From contig NZ_AP022601.1 in the NCBI RefSeq assembly GCF_010726765.1, positions 1,426,001 through 1,490,000 on the forward strand: a DNA stretch of 64,000 nucleotides, written 5' to 3'. Origin of the DNA: Mycobacterium gallinarum. GTDB lineage: Bacteria > Actinomycetota > Actinomycetes > Mycobacteriales > Mycobacteriaceae. The notes beneath the pieces are model-generated. The model was given only the letters and a program-made list of their open reading frames with translations, was not told the DNA's origin and did no database searches. This document shows positions 9,101 through 18,381 of this stretch, in pieces (position 1 is the first letter of the stretch; every line of letters begins with the position of its first letter). Position numbers and translations under genes: made by a program.

Positions 9101-9266
9101 GGAGCACCCGCCGCTGCGGGTTGTCGGTCAACTGGATCGCCGCCCGCCACAACAACAGTCCGGTCTGCACGCCGACGGCGATGGACATCATCGAGATCAG
9201 CGTGGCGGTGAACGGACTCTCGGTCGCGTAGTGCTCAGCGGCGGAGGCGTCCCTGTCAGACGGCAC
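9093..9266 (-). CDS. 57-aa single-pass membrane microprotein
   Basis: GTG-started frame. An acidic N-terminus (DRDASAAEHYATESPF) precedes one hydrophobic helix (about residues 20-41, TLISMMSIAVGVQTGLLLW) and a polar tail. Its reality is supported by three things: an in-frame TAG just upstream, a TAGCCT -10 hexamer ending 7 nt before the GTG (leaderless), and a stop overlapping the start of the 381-aa membrane protein by 8 bp. It is first gene of the three-gene membrane unit and is transcribed divergently from dop with only 39 bp between start codons. It could be a small subunit or regulator of the two paralogs; this is inference. Confidence 0.65.
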   Translation of the reverse strand: MPSDRDASAAEHYATESPFTATLISMMSIAVGVQTGLLLWRAAIQLTDNPQRRVLHD

Positions 9267-9272
9267 GGTCGC

Positions 9273-9299
9273 AGGCTACTTCGGTCCGTCCCCTAGGCT
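9273..9299. promoter_or_regulatory. Divergent leaderless promoters: microprotein unit and dop
   Basis: Minus-strand TAGCCT (9273-9278) ends 7 nt before the microprotein GTG, and plus-strand TAGGCT (9294-9299) ends 7 nt before the dop ATG. The two -10 elements are 15 bp apart, so polymerase binding at one probably excludes the other. Confidence 0.5.
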
Positions 9300-9305
9300 G
9301 GGCAG

Positions 9306-10802
9306 ATGCAACGGATTATCGGAACAGAGGTCGAGTACGGCATCTCGTCGCCGTCCGATCCCACCGCGAATCCGATATTGACCTCCACCCAAGCGGTGCT
9401 GGCGTACGCGGCGGCCGCGGGCATTCAGCGAGCCAAACGTACGCGCTGGGACTACGAGGTCGAATCGCCCCTTCGCGATGCCCGCGGGTTCGATCTGAGC
9501 CGGTCAGCAGGTCCGCCGCCGGTGGTGGACGCCGACGAGGTCGGCGCGGCCAACATGATCCTTACCAACGGCGCCCGACTGTACGTCGACCACGCACATC
9601 CGGAGTACTCCGCGCCGGAGTGCACCGACCCGCTGGACGCGGTGATCTGGGACAAGGCCGGCGAGCGGGTGATGGAGGCCGCAGCGCGCCACGTCGCGAG
9701 CGTGCCAGGAGCCGCCAAGCTGCAGCTTTACAAGAACAACATCGACAACAAGGGCGCCTCCTACGGGTCCCACGAGAACTACCTCATGAGCCGTCAAACG
9801 CCGTTCTCGGCGGTCATTGCCGGGTTGACGCCGTTCCTGGTGTCGCGTCAGGTGGTGACGGGATCGGGCCGCGTCGGAATCGGGCCGTCGGGTGACGAGC
9901 CGGGCTTCCAGCTGTCACAGCGCTCCGACTACATCGAGGTCGAGGTCGGGCTCGAGACGACGCTCAAGCGCGGCATCATCAACACCCGCGATGAACCGCA
10001 CGCCGACGCCGACAAATACCGCAGGCTCCACGTCATCATCGGCGACGCCAACCTGTCCGAGACGTCGACCTATCTCAAGCTCGGCACCACCGCGCTGGTG
10101 CTGGACCTGATCGAAGAGGGCATGGACCTCACCGATCTGGCCTTGGCCCGTCCCGTGCACGCCGTCCACGTCGTCAGCCGCGACCCGTCGTTGCGGGCCA
10201 CGGTCGCACTCGCCGACGGCCGTGAGCTGACTGCCCTTGCGCTGCAACGGATCTATCTGGACCGGGTGGCCAAACTGGTGGACAGTCGCGACCCCGACCC
10301 GCGTGCCGCGCATGTCGTCGAAACGTGGGCCGACGTGCTCGACCTGTTGGAGCGCGACCCGATGGAGTGCGCGGAGATCCTGGACTGGCCTGCCAAGCTG
10401 CGGCTGCTGGAAGGCTTCCGCAACCGGGAGAACCTCGGCTGGTCGGCACCGCGTCTGCACCTGGTCGACCTGCAGTACTCCGACGTCCGGCTGGACAAAG
10501 GCCTGTACAACCGGCTCGTCGCACGCGGGTCGATGAAGCGACTGGTCACCGAACAGCAGGTGATCGACGCCGTGGACAACCCACCCACCGACACGCGGGC
10601 ATACTTCCGTGGCGAATGTCTTCGGCGGTTCGGCGCGGACATCGCCGCGGCCAGCTGGGACTCGGTGATCTTCGACCTCGGCGGAGATTCGCTCGTCCGG
10701 ATTCCCACCCTCGAGCCGCTACGCGGCAGCAAGGCCCACGTCGGCGCCCTGCTCGATTCCGTGGACAGCGCTGTCGAACTGGTGGAACAGCTCACCAACT
10801 GA
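9306..10802 (+). CDS. dop: Pup deamidase/depupylase Dop
   Basis: 498 aa, ortholog of Rv2112c. It converts the C-terminal Gln of Pup to Glu so that PafA can ligate it, and also removes Pup from substrates. It belongs to the glutamine-synthetase-like carboxylate-amine ligase fold. The N-terminus [14 protein letters not shown] carries the ATP/Mg-binding Glu motif, [19 protein letters not shown] matches the PafA paralog, and [18 protein letters not shown] is the shared active-site segment. Residues about 37-80 contain the Dop loop that distinguishes it from PafA. The leaderless ATG at 9306 is supported by the upstream -10. It precedes pup-prcBA in the same direction. Confidence 0.97.
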   Translation: MQRIIGTEVEYGISSPSDPTANPILTSTQAVLAYAAAAGIQRAKRTRWDYEVESPLRDARGFDLSRSAGPPPVVDADEVGAANMILTNGARLYVDHAHPEYSAPECTDPLDAVIWDKAGERVMEAAARHVASVPGAAKLQLYKNNIDNKGASYGSHENYLMSRQTPFSAVIAGLTPFLVSRQVVTGSGRVGIGPSGDEPGFQLSQRSDYIEVEVGLETTLKRGIINTRDEPHADADKYRRLHVIIGDANLSETSTYLKLGTTALVLDLIEEGMDLTDLALARPVHAVHVVSRDPSLRATVALADGRELTALALQRIYLDRVAKLVDSRDPDPRAAHVVETWADVLDLLERDPMECAEILDWPAKLRLLEGFRNRENLGWSAPRLHLVDLQYSDVRLDKGLYNRLVARGSMKRLVTEQQVIDAVDNPPTDTRAYFRGECLRRFGADIAAASWDSVIFDLGGDSLVRIPTLEPLRGSKAHVGALLDSVDSAVELVEQLTN

Positions 10803-10847
10803 GCCTCGAGGTGGCGCACTATCCACGGCATCCTGTGCGTTGACCGG

Positions 10848-10884
10848 TAGGGTGGAGTCACGGCGGGCTGCTATAGGCCCGCCG
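10848..10884 (+). promoter_or_regulatory. Putative pup promoter and 5'-leader hairpin
   Basis: TAGGGT (10848-10853) fits a -10 hexamer. Just downstream, CGGCGGGC (10861-10868) and GCCCGCCG (10877-10884) form a perfect 8-bp stem with an 8-nt loop, ending 22 nt before the pup ATG. The hairpin could end read-through from dop, stabilise the pup-prcBA mRNA or both. A strong AGGAGG site follows it. Confidence 0.45.
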
Positions 10885-10906
10885 CAGACATACGCAGGAG
10901 GCGGCG

Positions 10907-11101
10907 ATGGCGCAGGAGCAGACGAAGCGTGGTGGCGGCGGCGGCGATGACGACGACCCCACCGGTAGCGCAGGCGCAGGCCAGGAGCGTCGCGAGAAGC
11001 TCGCCGAAGAGACCGATGACCTGCTTGACGAGATCGATGACGTGCTGGAAGAGAACGCTGAGGACTTCGTTCGCGCGTACGTCCAGAAGGGTGGCCAGTG
11101 A
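10907..11101 (+). CDS. pup: Prokaryotic ubiquitin-like protein Pup
   Basis: 64 aa, nearly identical to mycobacterial Pup as I know it. A disordered, Gly/Asp-rich N-terminus (residues 1-25) that threads into Mpa is followed by the helical Mpa-binding region ([23 protein letters not shown]) and the C-terminal GGQ. The terminal Gln must be deamidated by Dop before PafA can ligate Pup to substrate lysines. A strong AGGAGG ribosome site lies 6 nt upstream. Its stop overlaps the prcB GTG start by 4 bp, so Pup and the core beta subunit are translationally coupled. Confidence 0.98.
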   Translation: MAQEQTKRGGGGGDDDDPTGSAGAGQERREKLAEETDDLLDEIDDVLEENAEDFVRAYVQKGGQ

Positions 11102-11994
11102 CCTGGCCGAATCGCGAACAGCTGGCCTTTCCCTCCCCACTCCCAGGCGTGCCGTCCGTTCCCGTGGACCTGTCGTCCTTCTCTGAGCTGCTACGGCGCC
11201 AGGCACCCGAATTGCTTCCGGTGAACAAGCACGGCGTCGTGCCGACGGATGCGGTTCCGCACGGTACGACGATCGTGGCGTTGAAGTACCCGGGCGGCGT
11301 GGTGATGGCGGGTGACCGCCGTTCGACGCAGGGCAACATGATCGCGGGTCGCGACGTGCAGAAGGTCTATATCACCGACGACTACACCGCGACGGGCATC
11401 GCAGGCACCGCGGCCATCGCGGTGGAATTCGCTCGGCTGTACGCCGTCGAACTCGAGCACTACGAAAAGCTCGAGGGCGTCGCACTGACGTTCGCAGGCA
11501 AGGTGAACCGGTTGGCCACCATGGTCCGGGGCAATCTCGGTGCGGCACTTCAGGGCTTCGTCGCGCTGCCGTTGCTCGCTGGCTACGACCTGGACGACCC
11601 CAATCCGGTGGCGGCGGGCCGCATCGTGTCGTTCGACGCGGCGGGCGGCTGGAACTTCGAAGACGAGGGTTACCAGTCGGTGGGCTCGGGTTCGATCTTC
11701 GCCAAGTCGTCGATGAAGAAGCTCTATGCACAGGTCTCCGACGCCGACTCCGCACTTCGGGTCGCCGTCGAAGCGCTCTACGACGCCGCTGACGACGACT
11801 CCGCGACGGGCGGGCCGGATCTGGTGCGCGGCATCTACCCGACCGCGGTTGTCATCGGCGCGGACGGAGCCGAAGAGGTTCCGGAGGAGCGCATCGCGCA
11901 GTTTGCCCGACAGATCATCGAAAGTCGTTCCAGAGCAGACACATTCGGCCCGGATGCGACGCATCGATCCACGGACGCCCGGGGAGAGTCGTGA
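11098..11994 (+). CDS. prcB: Proteasome subunit beta PrcB
   Basis: 298 aa, ortholog of Rv2110c. The catalytic ring subunit of the 20S core. A propeptide of 56 residues ends at HG, and autocleavage exposes Thr57 ([11 protein letters not shown]), the N-terminal nucleophile. The downstream motif GDRRSTQGN and the catalytic-lysine region of the mature chain are present. The GTG start overlaps the pup stop (GTGA); the stop overlaps prcA in the same way. The tight chain pup-prcB-prcA implies equimolar synthesis. Confidence 0.98.
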   Translation: MTWPNREQLAFPSPLPGVPSVPVDLSSFSELLRRQAPELLPVNKHGVVPTDAVPHGTTIVALKYPGGVVMAGDRRSTQGNMIAGRDVQKVYITDDYTATGIAGTAAIAVEFARLYAVELEHYEKLEGVALTFAGKVNRLATMVRGNLGAALQGFVALPLLAGYDLDDPNPVAAGRIVSFDAAGGWNFEDEGYQSVGSGSIFAKSSMKKLYAQVSDADSALRVAVEALYDAADDDSATGGPDLVRGIYPTAVVIGADGAEEVPEERIAQFARQIIESRSRADTFGPDATHRSTDARGES

Positions 11995-12722
11995 GCTTTC
12001 CGTATTTCATCTCGCCCGAGCAGGCGATGCGCGAGCGCTCGGAGCTCGCGCGCAAAGGTATTTCCCGCGGACGCAGCGTGGTCGTACTGGCGTACGCCGA
12101 CGGTGTCCTGTTCGTTGCCGAGAACCCGTCGCGCTCACTGCAGAAGGTCAGCGAGCTGTACGACCGCGTCGGCTTCGCGGCCGTCGGTCGGTTCAACGAG
12201 TTCGACAATCTGCGCCGCGGCGGAATTCAGTACGCCGACACTCGGGGCTACGCCTACGCCCGCCGCGATGTCACCGGACGTCAGCTGGCCAACGTATACG
12301 CCCAGACGCTCGGCACGATCTTCACCGAGCAGGCCAAGCCGTACGAAGTCGAGCTCTGCGTGGCCGAGGTGGCACATTTCGGTGAAACGAAAGCGCCTGA
12401 GCTGTACCGGATCACCTACGACGGGTCGATCGCCGACGAACCGCATTTCGTGGTCATGGGCGGCACCACCGAACCGATCGCCGAGAAGCTCAACGAGTCC
12501 TACACCGAAAACGCCGGCCTTTCGGACGCCGCGAAGATCGCGATCGAGGCGTTGAAGGCCGGCGGCAACGGTGAGCCGCGCACGCTAGGGGCAGCGACCC
12601 TCGAGGTCGCCGTCCTGGATGTGAACCGGCCGCGTCGCGCCTTCCGGCGGATCACCGGCTCGGCGCTGGAGGCGCTGTTGCCCGTAGCGGACGCCGGGGA
12701 AGGCGAACCGGAGGCGACGTAG
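11991..12722 (+). CDS. prcA: Proteasome subunit alpha PrcA
   Basis: 243 aa, ortholog of Rv2109c. The non-catalytic ring subunit forms the gated antechamber and docks Mpa. Its N-terminus [19 protein letters not shown] is the gating segment with the conserved alpha-type helix H0. [30 protein letters not shown] is kept as in other mycobacteria. The GTG start overlaps the prcB stop by 4 bp. It ends 3 bp before a convergent hydrolase gene. Confidence 0.98.
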   Translation: MSFPYFISPEQAMRERSELARKGISRGRSVVVLAYADGVLFVAENPSRSLQKVSELYDRVGFAAVGRFNEFDNLRRGGIQYADTRGYAYARRDVTGRQLANVYAQTLGTIFTEQAKPYEVELCVAEVAHFGETKAPELYRITYDGSIADEPHFVVMGGTTEPIAEKLNESYTENAGLSDAAKIAIEALKAGGNGEPRTLGAATLEVAVLDVNRPRRAFRRITGSALEALLPVADAGEGEPEAT

Positions 12723-12725
12723 TCC

Positions 12726-13610
12726 TCACGCGGCGTCGCTCGGGCGCGCCCGAATGAGGACGAGCTCGGCGAATTGGTCGGGACATTCGAGTGGCGTGAA
12801 ATGCCCGGCATCGAACGCGAAATGCAGCTCCACATCGCTGAAGTAGGAGTCGAGGCGGTCGGACCACTCACGCGGGAACAGCGGATCATGCTGGGGCCAC
12901 AGCACATCGGTGGGCACATGTATCTTTATGGCGCGATCCGGCGGCAATTCGGAGAGTGACTGGGCGATCATTCCCGCGCCGGCGCGGTACCACGCGATGG
13001 ACGCGGTGAATGCTCCGGGCAGCGCATAGTCGGATACCAACCGCTCCAGATCATCCTCGGGGACAACGAAATTCGGTGCGGACCAATGCGACCAGAAGTG
13101 CCGAAGATATTCCCTGACGGCGTCGGGATTGCCATCGATCAGCTGCGCGGCGAGCGGCAGTTGGTGGAACCCTTGATACCAGAACTCGCTCTGCGCCCGG
13201 GCGGTCAGCACCCGGTCACCGGCACCGGGCAGTGGGGGAGAGAGCACCAACGCCGACACCAGGTCGGGTTCCATCCGGGCGACGCTCTGGGCGACCCGGC
13301 TGCCGACGCCATATCCCGCGAGCACCACCTGGGAAAGCCCGAGTTCTTTGATGAGACCGATGATGCTGGCCGCTTGCGCGGTGGCGCTGTAGAAGTGGCG
13401 GACGGCGACGGCGTGCTTGTCGGATCCGCCGAATCCGCGCAGGTCGGGGACGACGACATCGGTGGCCCCGGACAGCAGCGACGTGACCCGTCGATAGTCG
13501 TGGCGGTTGCCGGGCCAGCCGTGCAGCAACACCACCGGCGGCGCGCCCTTGACGCCGAATCGGTCAAATGCGAGCCGGAAACCGTCCACCGGGGCGCTGC
13601 GCGACGACAT
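12726..13610 (-). CDS. Alpha/beta hydrolase-fold protein lacking the nucleophile
   Basis: 294 aa, epoxide-hydrolase/dehalogenase-like fold: the oxyanion motif HGWPGNRHDYR is near residue 30, PDLRGFGGSDK near 55, and C-terminal acid and histidine segments are present (DVLWPQHDP and AGHFTPLE). At the nucleophile elbow, where relatives have G-H-D-x-G or G-x-S-x-G, the sequence reads Gly99-Tyr100-Gly101-Val102-Gly103, so the catalytic Asp/Ser is a Gly encoded by GGC, one transition from GAC (Asp). The frame is otherwise intact. It may be a non-catalytic ligand binder or a recently inactivated enzyme. It converges on prcA with a 3-bp gap. Confidence 0.8.
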   Translation of the reverse strand: MSSRSAPVDGFRLAFDRFGVKGAPPVVLLHGWPGNRHDYRRVTSLLSGATDVVVPDLRGFGGSDKHAVAVRHFYSATAQAASIIGLIKELGLSQVVLAGYGVGSRVAQSVARMEPDLVSALVLSPPLPGAGDRVLTARAQSEFWYQGFHQLPLAAQLIDGNPDAVREYLRHFWSHWSAPNFVVPEDDLERLVSDYALPGAFTASIAWYRAGAGMIAQSLSELPPDRAIKIHVPTDVLWPQHDPLFPREWSDRLDSYFSDVELHFAFDAGHFTPLECPDQFAELVLIRARPSDAA

Positions 13611-13658
13611 CGGCCCATTCTGGCCGTCGTTCGACGGTAATGGCTGGTTTTGCCACCG

Positions 13659-15260
13659 TTAACCGGTCATCTGGATTCGCTCACGGTCGCCGGTGATCAC
13701 CGCCAGGATGTTGCGCCAGGAGTCAGAAGGCGCATTCAGCACATCGGAATGCGCATCGATTCCGGCCATGAGTCGGCCGTCGTCGTAATAGCCTGTCGCC
13801 AAATGGATTACGCCCGGCATCTCATCCGGGTCGGCGCCGTGCGGACCACGCGGCAGGCCCTGCACGACCTGGATGAAGTCACCTGGCGCTGTCATCGAGT
13901 AGCGCACCACGTCGGGATTACGGTTGTGCCATTCACTCGGATCCTGAACTCCGACACCCGCGCCCGCGGCCGCGACATACATCGTCTGGTCGGCGGTGAG
14001 GCCCAACGCTTCGGCGGTGCCCAGGATCGAGCCGCCGTAGGAGTGGCCGATGTAGGTGACCGGCACGGGCGCACGGCCCGCCGCCTGCGTGTCGACGGTG
14101 CGGTCGACGTCCTCGCTGAACGCCACCAGCCGAGGTGCCATGTCCAGCGCGTATCGCGGGCTGGCGGCGTCTACGACACCCGAAACGAGATTGCCGCGGG
14201 GAAACGGTCCACCCAGGTACGTCAGGACCGCCACATCGCCACCGCCGGCAGCGACAAAGCGGCGGGCCGTCGCCGTGTTTGCGGCCGACCCCTCGATCGT
14301 CGTGTTCATGCCTGGAATCAGCACCGCGACGCTGCGGGCCGACGCCAGATCGCCGGTGAGCTCCACGAGCGAGGCTCTCGCCGGGTCGAACGCCACGATC
14401 TGCCGGTCGACGCGACGCCCGCCGCCTGCCGGATCGTCGACCTCACCGAGCAGCGTGCGGTAGAAGGCGGCGCGGTGCGGATCGGGTTCGTCAAGGATCG
14501 CCTGGGCGATGTTGGTGCGATTCGCCGCGATGCGCATGCCCCAGGGCACCCCGTCCGTATTGCCGACCTGGCGAGGGAAGTCGGCGACGAGCCTGTCCCG
14601 CTGTTCGGGCGTCATGGCCGCGATCTGGTCAGCGATCCGATCCTGACCCATCACGGGCCAGCCGGCCACGACGTCGCCGGCCGCAGCCGCGGCGGGCATT
14701 GTCGCGGGGGGCACCGAAACCGGGGTGGCGAGCGCCTCCTCGATGTCGCGGGCGGCATCCGCGTCCGCCGCCCCGAGCCGGTCGAGCGCGTCGACCAGGT
14801 GCCGGGTCAGCTCTTGAGCCCGGACGAGGAGCAGGTCGTCGGCCACCCCCGCGTTCCCGCCCGACAGTGCGATCAGCAACGATGACGGCGCGTCGTGGAC
14901 GGATACCGTGCCGTCGTCGGACACCGCGAAGCCTGCGGACTCGGCGATCCCCACCAGATCCAGCACTGCGGAGCGGGCGATCGCGATCTGCTCGGCAGCG
15001 TCATGGGCCGCAATCGCGGCGAGCACCATCGCCCGGGCCAGCGCATCGGAGGCCCGCCCCACCGTGAGGGCTTCGTCACGGGCGGCCTCGGCCGCCGAGC
15101 CCGTCCACACCTGCTGCGCGCCGACGACCCCCTGGATCACGCCGTCGACACCGGCGTGCACATCGGTCACCGCGGCCTGCCAGCTGGCTGCGGCCTCACG
15201 CAGCGAGTTCGGTTGCCACGCTTGCGCATCGGACACAGTCGGACGCGTTCTGCCCCCCAT
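13659..15260 (-). CDS. DUF1023 alpha/beta hydrolase
   Basis: 533 aa. The first 150 or so residues are helical and alanine-rich with a WXG100-like look ([35 protein letters not shown]), then a DUF1023 hydrolase domain with the nucleophile motif GHSYGGS (Ser407) and [14 protein letters not shown] before it. Family members in mycobacteria are putative cell-envelope esterases or lipases; the substrate is unknown. No signal peptide is seen; if exported, a type VII route is conceivable given the helical N-terminus, but this is inference. The gene is divergent from pafA; no good -10 hexamer is visible before its ATG. Confidence 0.8.
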   Translation of the reverse strand: MGGRTRPTVSDAQAWQPNSLREAAASWQAAVTDVHAGVDGVIQGVVGAQQVWTGSAAEAARDEALTVGRASDALARAMVLAAIAAHDAAEQIAIARSAVLDLVGIAESAGFAVSDDGTVSVHDAPSSLLIALSGGNAGVADDLLLVRAQELTRHLVDALDRLGAADADAARDIEEALATPVSVPPATMPAAAAAGDVVAGWPVMGQDRIADQIAAMTPEQRDRLVADFPRQVGNTDGVPWGMRIAANRTNIAQAILDEPDPHRAAFYRTLLGEVDDPAGGGRRVDRQIVAFDPARASLVELTGDLASARSVAVLIPGMNTTIEGSAANTATARRFVAAGGGDVAVLTYLGGPFPRGNLVSGVVDAASPRYALDMAPRLVAFSEDVDRTVDTQAAGRAPVPVTYIGHSYGGSILGTAEALGLTADQTMYVAAAGAGVGVQDPSEWHNRNPDVVRYSMTAPGDFIQVVQGLPRGPHGADPDEMPGVIHLATGYYDDGRLMAGIDAHSDVLNAPSDSWRNILAVITGDRERIQMTG

Positions 15261-15399
15261 GCCTCATGCTGACAGATCGGACCCCAGCGGCGCCCGAGTT
15301 ATCCACAGGGGCGGAGCCCCGCTGCGCCTCTCCCAAACCAACGGCACCGTCAACAGCTTTGTTCGGCGCGGCAGCACTCCGCGTCCGACCAGCAACCAG

Positions 15400-15405
15400 T
15401 AGTCT
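15400..15405 (+). promoter_or_regulatory. -10 element for leaderless pafA
   Basis: TAGTCT ends 8 nt before the GTG at 15413, which favours that start over the ATG at 15428. The preceding 150-bp gap also holds a GGGGC-GGA-GCCCC hairpin (15308-15320) and a single TTATCCACA (15299-15307). Confidence 0.45.
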
Positions 15406-15412
15406 CGAACAG

Positions 15413-16771
15413 GTGCAGCGACGAATCATGGGCATCGAGACCGAGTTCGGTGTCACCTGCACGTTCCACGGCCACCGTCGGCTCAGCCCCGACGAGGTCG
15501 CCCGGTACCTTTTCCGGCGCGTGGTGTCGTGGGGCCGCAGCTCCAACGTATTTCTGCGCAACGGCGCCCGGCTCTATCTCGATGTGGGCTCTCATCCTGA
15601 GTACGCCACCGCCGAATGCGACAGCCTCGTCCAACTGGTCACCCATGACCGCGCCGGTGAGCGCGTGCTGGAAGACCTGCTGATCGACGCCGAGCAGCGA
15701 CTGGCCGACGAGGGCATCGGCGGCGACATCTACCTGTTCAAGAACAACACCGACTCGGCGGGCAACTCGTACGGCTGCCACGAGAACTACCTGATCGTGC
15801 GTGCCGGCGAGTTCTCCCGCATCTCCGACGTGCTGTTGCCGTTCCTGGTGACCCGCCAGCTGATCTGCGGCGCGGGCAAGGTGCTGCAGACGCCGAAGGC
15901 GGCGACGTTCTGTCTGTCCCAGCGTGCCGAGCACATCTGGGAAGGCGTCTCCTCGGCGACGACGCGGTCCCGGCCGATCATCAACACCCGCGACGAGCCG
16001 CACGCCGACGCCGAGAAATACCGCAGGCTGCACGTCATCGTCGGCGACTCCAACATGTGCGAGTCGACCACCATGCTCAAGGTGGGTACGGCGTCGCTGG
16101 TGCTCGAGATGATCGAGGCCGGCGTCGCATTCCGCGACTTCTCGCTGGACAACCCCATACGGGCGATCCGCGAGGTCAGCCATGACCTCACCGGCCGGCG
16201 GCCCGTCCGGCTGGCGGGTGGCAGGCAGGCCAGCGCCCTCGACATCCAGCGCGAGTACTACGCCCGCGCGGTCGAGTATCTGGAGAGCCGCGAGCCCAAC
16301 ACTCAGATCCAGCAGGTGGTCGACCTGTGGGGCCGGCAGCTCGATGCCGTGGAGAGCCAGGACTTCGCCAAGGTCGACACCGAGATCGACTGGGTCATCA
16401 AGCGCAAGCTGTTCCAGCGCTACCAGGACCGCTACAACATGGAACTGTCCGACCCGAAGATCAGCCAGCTGGACCTGGCCTACCACGACATCAAGCGGGG
16501 CAGGGGTGTGTTCGACCTGCTGCAGCGCAAGGGGCTGGCCGCGCGGATCACCACGGACGAGGAAATCGAGGCCGCGGTGAACACCCCGCCCCAGACCACC
16601 AGGGCCAAGCTGCGCGGCGAGTTCATCTACGCCGCACAGGAGGCGGGTCGCGATTTCACCGTCGACTGGGTCCACCTCAAGCTGAACGATCAGGCGCAGC
16701 GCACCGTGCTGTGCAAGGACCCGTTCCGGTCGGTCGACGAACGCGTCAAGCGGTTGATCGCCTCTATGTGA
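15413..16771 (+). CDS. pafA: Pup-protein ligase PafA
   Basis: 452 aa, exactly the length of the M. tuberculosis protein. Uses ATP to phosphorylate the C-terminal Glu of deamidated Pup and ligates it to substrate lysines. Glutamine-synthetase-like fold with MGIETEFG at the N-terminus (Mg/ATP-binding Glu), a [10 protein letters not shown] segment containing the catalytic Asp region, [21 protein letters not shown] and [18 protein letters not shown]. Paralogous to Dop, 6 kb upstream. The GTG start is chosen from family length and the -10 spacing; the open frame extends further 5' but without family similarity. The last 8 bp overlap a convergent methyltransferase gene. Confidence 0.97.
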   Translation: MQRRIMGIETEFGVTCTFHGHRRLSPDEVARYLFRRVVSWGRSSNVFLRNGARLYLDVGSHPEYATAECDSLVQLVTHDRAGERVLEDLLIDAEQRLADEGIGGDIYLFKNNTDSAGNSYGCHENYLIVRAGEFSRISDVLLPFLVTRQLICGAGKVLQTPKAATFCLSQRAEHIWEGVSSATTRSRPIINTRDEPHADAEKYRRLHVIVGDSNMCESTTMLKVGTASLVLEMIEAGVAFRDFSLDNPIRAIREVSHDLTGRRPVRLAGGRQASALDIQREYYARAVEYLESREPNTQIQQVVDLWGRQLDAVESQDFAKVDTEIDWVIKRKLFQRYQDRYNMELSDPKISQLDLAYHDIKRGRGVFDLLQRKGLAARITTDEEIEAAVNTPPQTTRAKLRGEFIYAAQEAGRDFTVDWVHLKLNDQAQRTVLCKDPFRSVDERVKRLIASM

Positions 16772-17354
16772 GGCGGCGGTGCAGCGACACCGCATAGTCG
16801 CCGCCGTCGAACGGTTCGCGATCCCAGGTCGCCCAGCGATCGACCAACTCCAGGCCCGCGGCGGCGCAGGCCGTGTCGTAGTGCTCGAGGGTCAGCCGGC
16901 CTGTGGTGAGCTGGAATCCCGCGACGAACAAACCGCCGGGCGCCAGATGCGATGCGAGCTGGGAGATGACCGTCGCCTCGGTTCCGCGGGCGACGAAGAT
17001 CATCACGTTGCCCGCCAGCACGACGACGTCGAACTCCGAGTCCAGATGCGCGCTGGCTTCGCTCAGATCGGCCAGGATCCACCGCAGGTCAGGTGCCTTG
17101 GCGCGGGCCGCGGCGAGCATGGCCTCGTCGAGGTCCATGCCGGTCACCGAGAATCCGCGGGCCGCGAGCTCGATCGCCACCCGGCCGGTCCCGCACCCCG
17201 CATCGAGCACGCGACGTCCACCCGTCTCGCGGAGCAGCGACTCGACGAGATCGGCCTCGCCGTGGACACTCTGACCTGCGGCGGCCAGCTGACGCCACCT
17301 CGCGTCGTAGGCGTCGCCGCGGGGCGCGTCGGTGTCCTGCCAACGACTGCTCAC
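16764..17354 (-). CDS. Class I SAM-dependent methyltransferase
   Basis: 196 aa. The SAM-binding motif I is [12 protein letters not shown] (about residues 49-60), followed by the acidic loop [10 protein letters not shown] and motif [15 protein letters not shown]. Motif III-like [13 protein letters not shown] is present. It is a small single-domain methyltransferase; the substrate is not apparent. It lies between pafA and pafB on the opposite strand, overlapping the pafA end by 8 bp and starting 22 bp from the pafB start, so its promoter overlaps that of pafBC. No functional link to pupylation can be claimed. Confidence 0.82.
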   Translation of the reverse strand: MSSRWQDTDAPRGDAYDARWRQLAAAGQSVHGEADLVESLLRETGGRRVLDAGCGTGRVAIELAARGFSVTGMDLDEAMLAAARAKAPDLRWILADLSEASAHLDSEFDVVVLAGNVMIFVARGTEATVISQLASHLAPGGLFVAGFQLTTGRLTLEHYDTACAAAGLELVDRWATWDREPFDGGDYAVSLHRRLT

Positions 17355-17363
17355 AACTCACCC

Positions 17364-17369
17364 TAAGCT
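17364..17369 (+). promoter_or_regulatory. -10 element for leaderless pafB
   Basis: TAAGCT ends 8 nt before the GTG at 17377. This supports the 334-aa PafB start rather than a longer frame that would enter the methyltransferase gene. Confidence 0.45.
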
Positions 17370-17376
17370 CATACGA

Positions 17377-18381
17377 GTGGCAATTTCCAAAGTCGAACGG
17401 TTGATGAACCTCGTCATCGCCCTGCTGTCGACACGCACCTTCATCACCGCCGAGCGAATCCGCGAAACGGTGTCCGGTTACTCCGACAGCGCGAGCGACG
17501 AGGCGTTCTCCCGCATGTTCGAACGCGACAAGAACGAGCTTCGCGATCTGGGCATCCCGTTGGAGACGGGCCGGGTATCGCAGTTCGATCCGACCGAGGG
17601 GTATCGCATCAACCGCGAGGCGTACGCGTTGCCCGCCGTCGAGTTGACCGCCGACGAGGCCGCGGCCGTCGCCGTGGCCACGCAGCTGTGGGAGTCTCCG
17701 GAGCTCATCACCGCGACGCAGGGCGCACTGCTCAAGCTGAGGGCCGCGGGTACCGACATCGAGGCCGACGACGTCGCTATCGCGATCACCTCGACCGGAG
17801 CGTTGCCGAGCATGCGCGGTTCGGAAGAGGTGCTGGGAATCCTGTTGTCCGCCATCGATTCCGGGCAGGCAGTGCAGTTCCCACACCGGCCTACCCGCAG
17901 CGACCCTTACGTCACGCGAACCGTCGAGCCGTGGGGCGTCATCACCAACAGGGGACGTTGGTACCTGGTGGGACACGATCGCGACCGTGACGACACGCGC
18001 ACGTTCCGGCTGTCCCGCATCGGCGCCGAGGTGACGCCGATCGGCCCGCAAGGTGCGGTGAAGCGCCCCCAGGGGGTCGATCTGCGCGAAACCGTCGAAC
18101 GTGCGGTGGGCGAGTGGCCCGCGGCCGGTCAGGCGAAGGTATGGGTCGCAGACGGGCGCGCCACCGCGTTACGACGCCGCGCCACGGTCATCGGACCGCG
18201 CACCATCGGCGGCCGGACCGGTGAGGAGATCCAGCTGGACATCGGGATGATCGACCGATTGGCCCGAGAGGTCGCGAGCTACGGGCCCGACGCGGTCGCC
18301 CTGGAACCCGAAGCGCTGCGGGCCGACGTGATGAACCGGCTGCGTGCCCAAGCAGAACAGGCGAACGAGGTGCGCGCATGA
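17377..18381 (+). CDS. pafB: WYL-domain transcriptional regulator PafB
   Basis: 334 aa, ortholog of Rv2096c. An N-terminal winged helix (SKVERLMNLVIALLSTRTFITAERIR) is followed by a WYL domain (VEPWGVITNRGRWYLVGHDRDRDDTRTFRLSRIG) and a C-terminal WCX extension. PafB and PafC form the heterodimer that activates the LexA-independent DNA-damage response in mycobacteria; the WYL domain is thought to sense single-stranded nucleic acid. It is linked to pafA by tradition and position but does not act in pupylation itself. The GTG start is leaderless. The stop overlaps pafC by 4 bp (ATGA). Confidence 0.95.
   Translation: MAISKVERLMNLVIALLSTRTFITAERIRETVSGYSDSASDEAFSRMFERDKNELRDLGIPLETGRVSQFDPTEGYRINREAYALPAVELTADEAAAVAVATQLWESPELITATQGALLKLRAAGTDIEADDVAIAITSTGALPSMRGSEEVLGILLSAIDSGQAVQFPHRPTRSDPYVTRTVEPWGVITNRGRWYLVGHDRDRDDTRTFRLSRIGAEVTPIGPQGAVKRPQGVDLRETVERAVGEWPAAGQAKVWVADGRATALRRRATVIGPRTIGGRTGEEIQLDIGMIDRLAREVASYGPDAVALEPEALRADVMNRLRAQAEQANEVRA

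Noticed and set aside
13650..14885. Long plus-strand frame (411 codons) opposite the DUF1023 hydrolase
   Set aside because: High-GC antisense frame without motifs; the hydrolase on the minus strand has GHSYGG and family length.
15299..15307. Perfect DnaA-box consensus TTATCCACA before pafA
   Set aside because: A single box, with no cluster, no AT-rich unwinding region and no dnaA/dnaN nearby; expected by chance at this rate. Not an origin.
15350..16795. Long minus-strand frame (481 codons) opposite pafA
   Set aside because: Val/Gln/His-rich antisense shadow; PafA on + is unmistakable.
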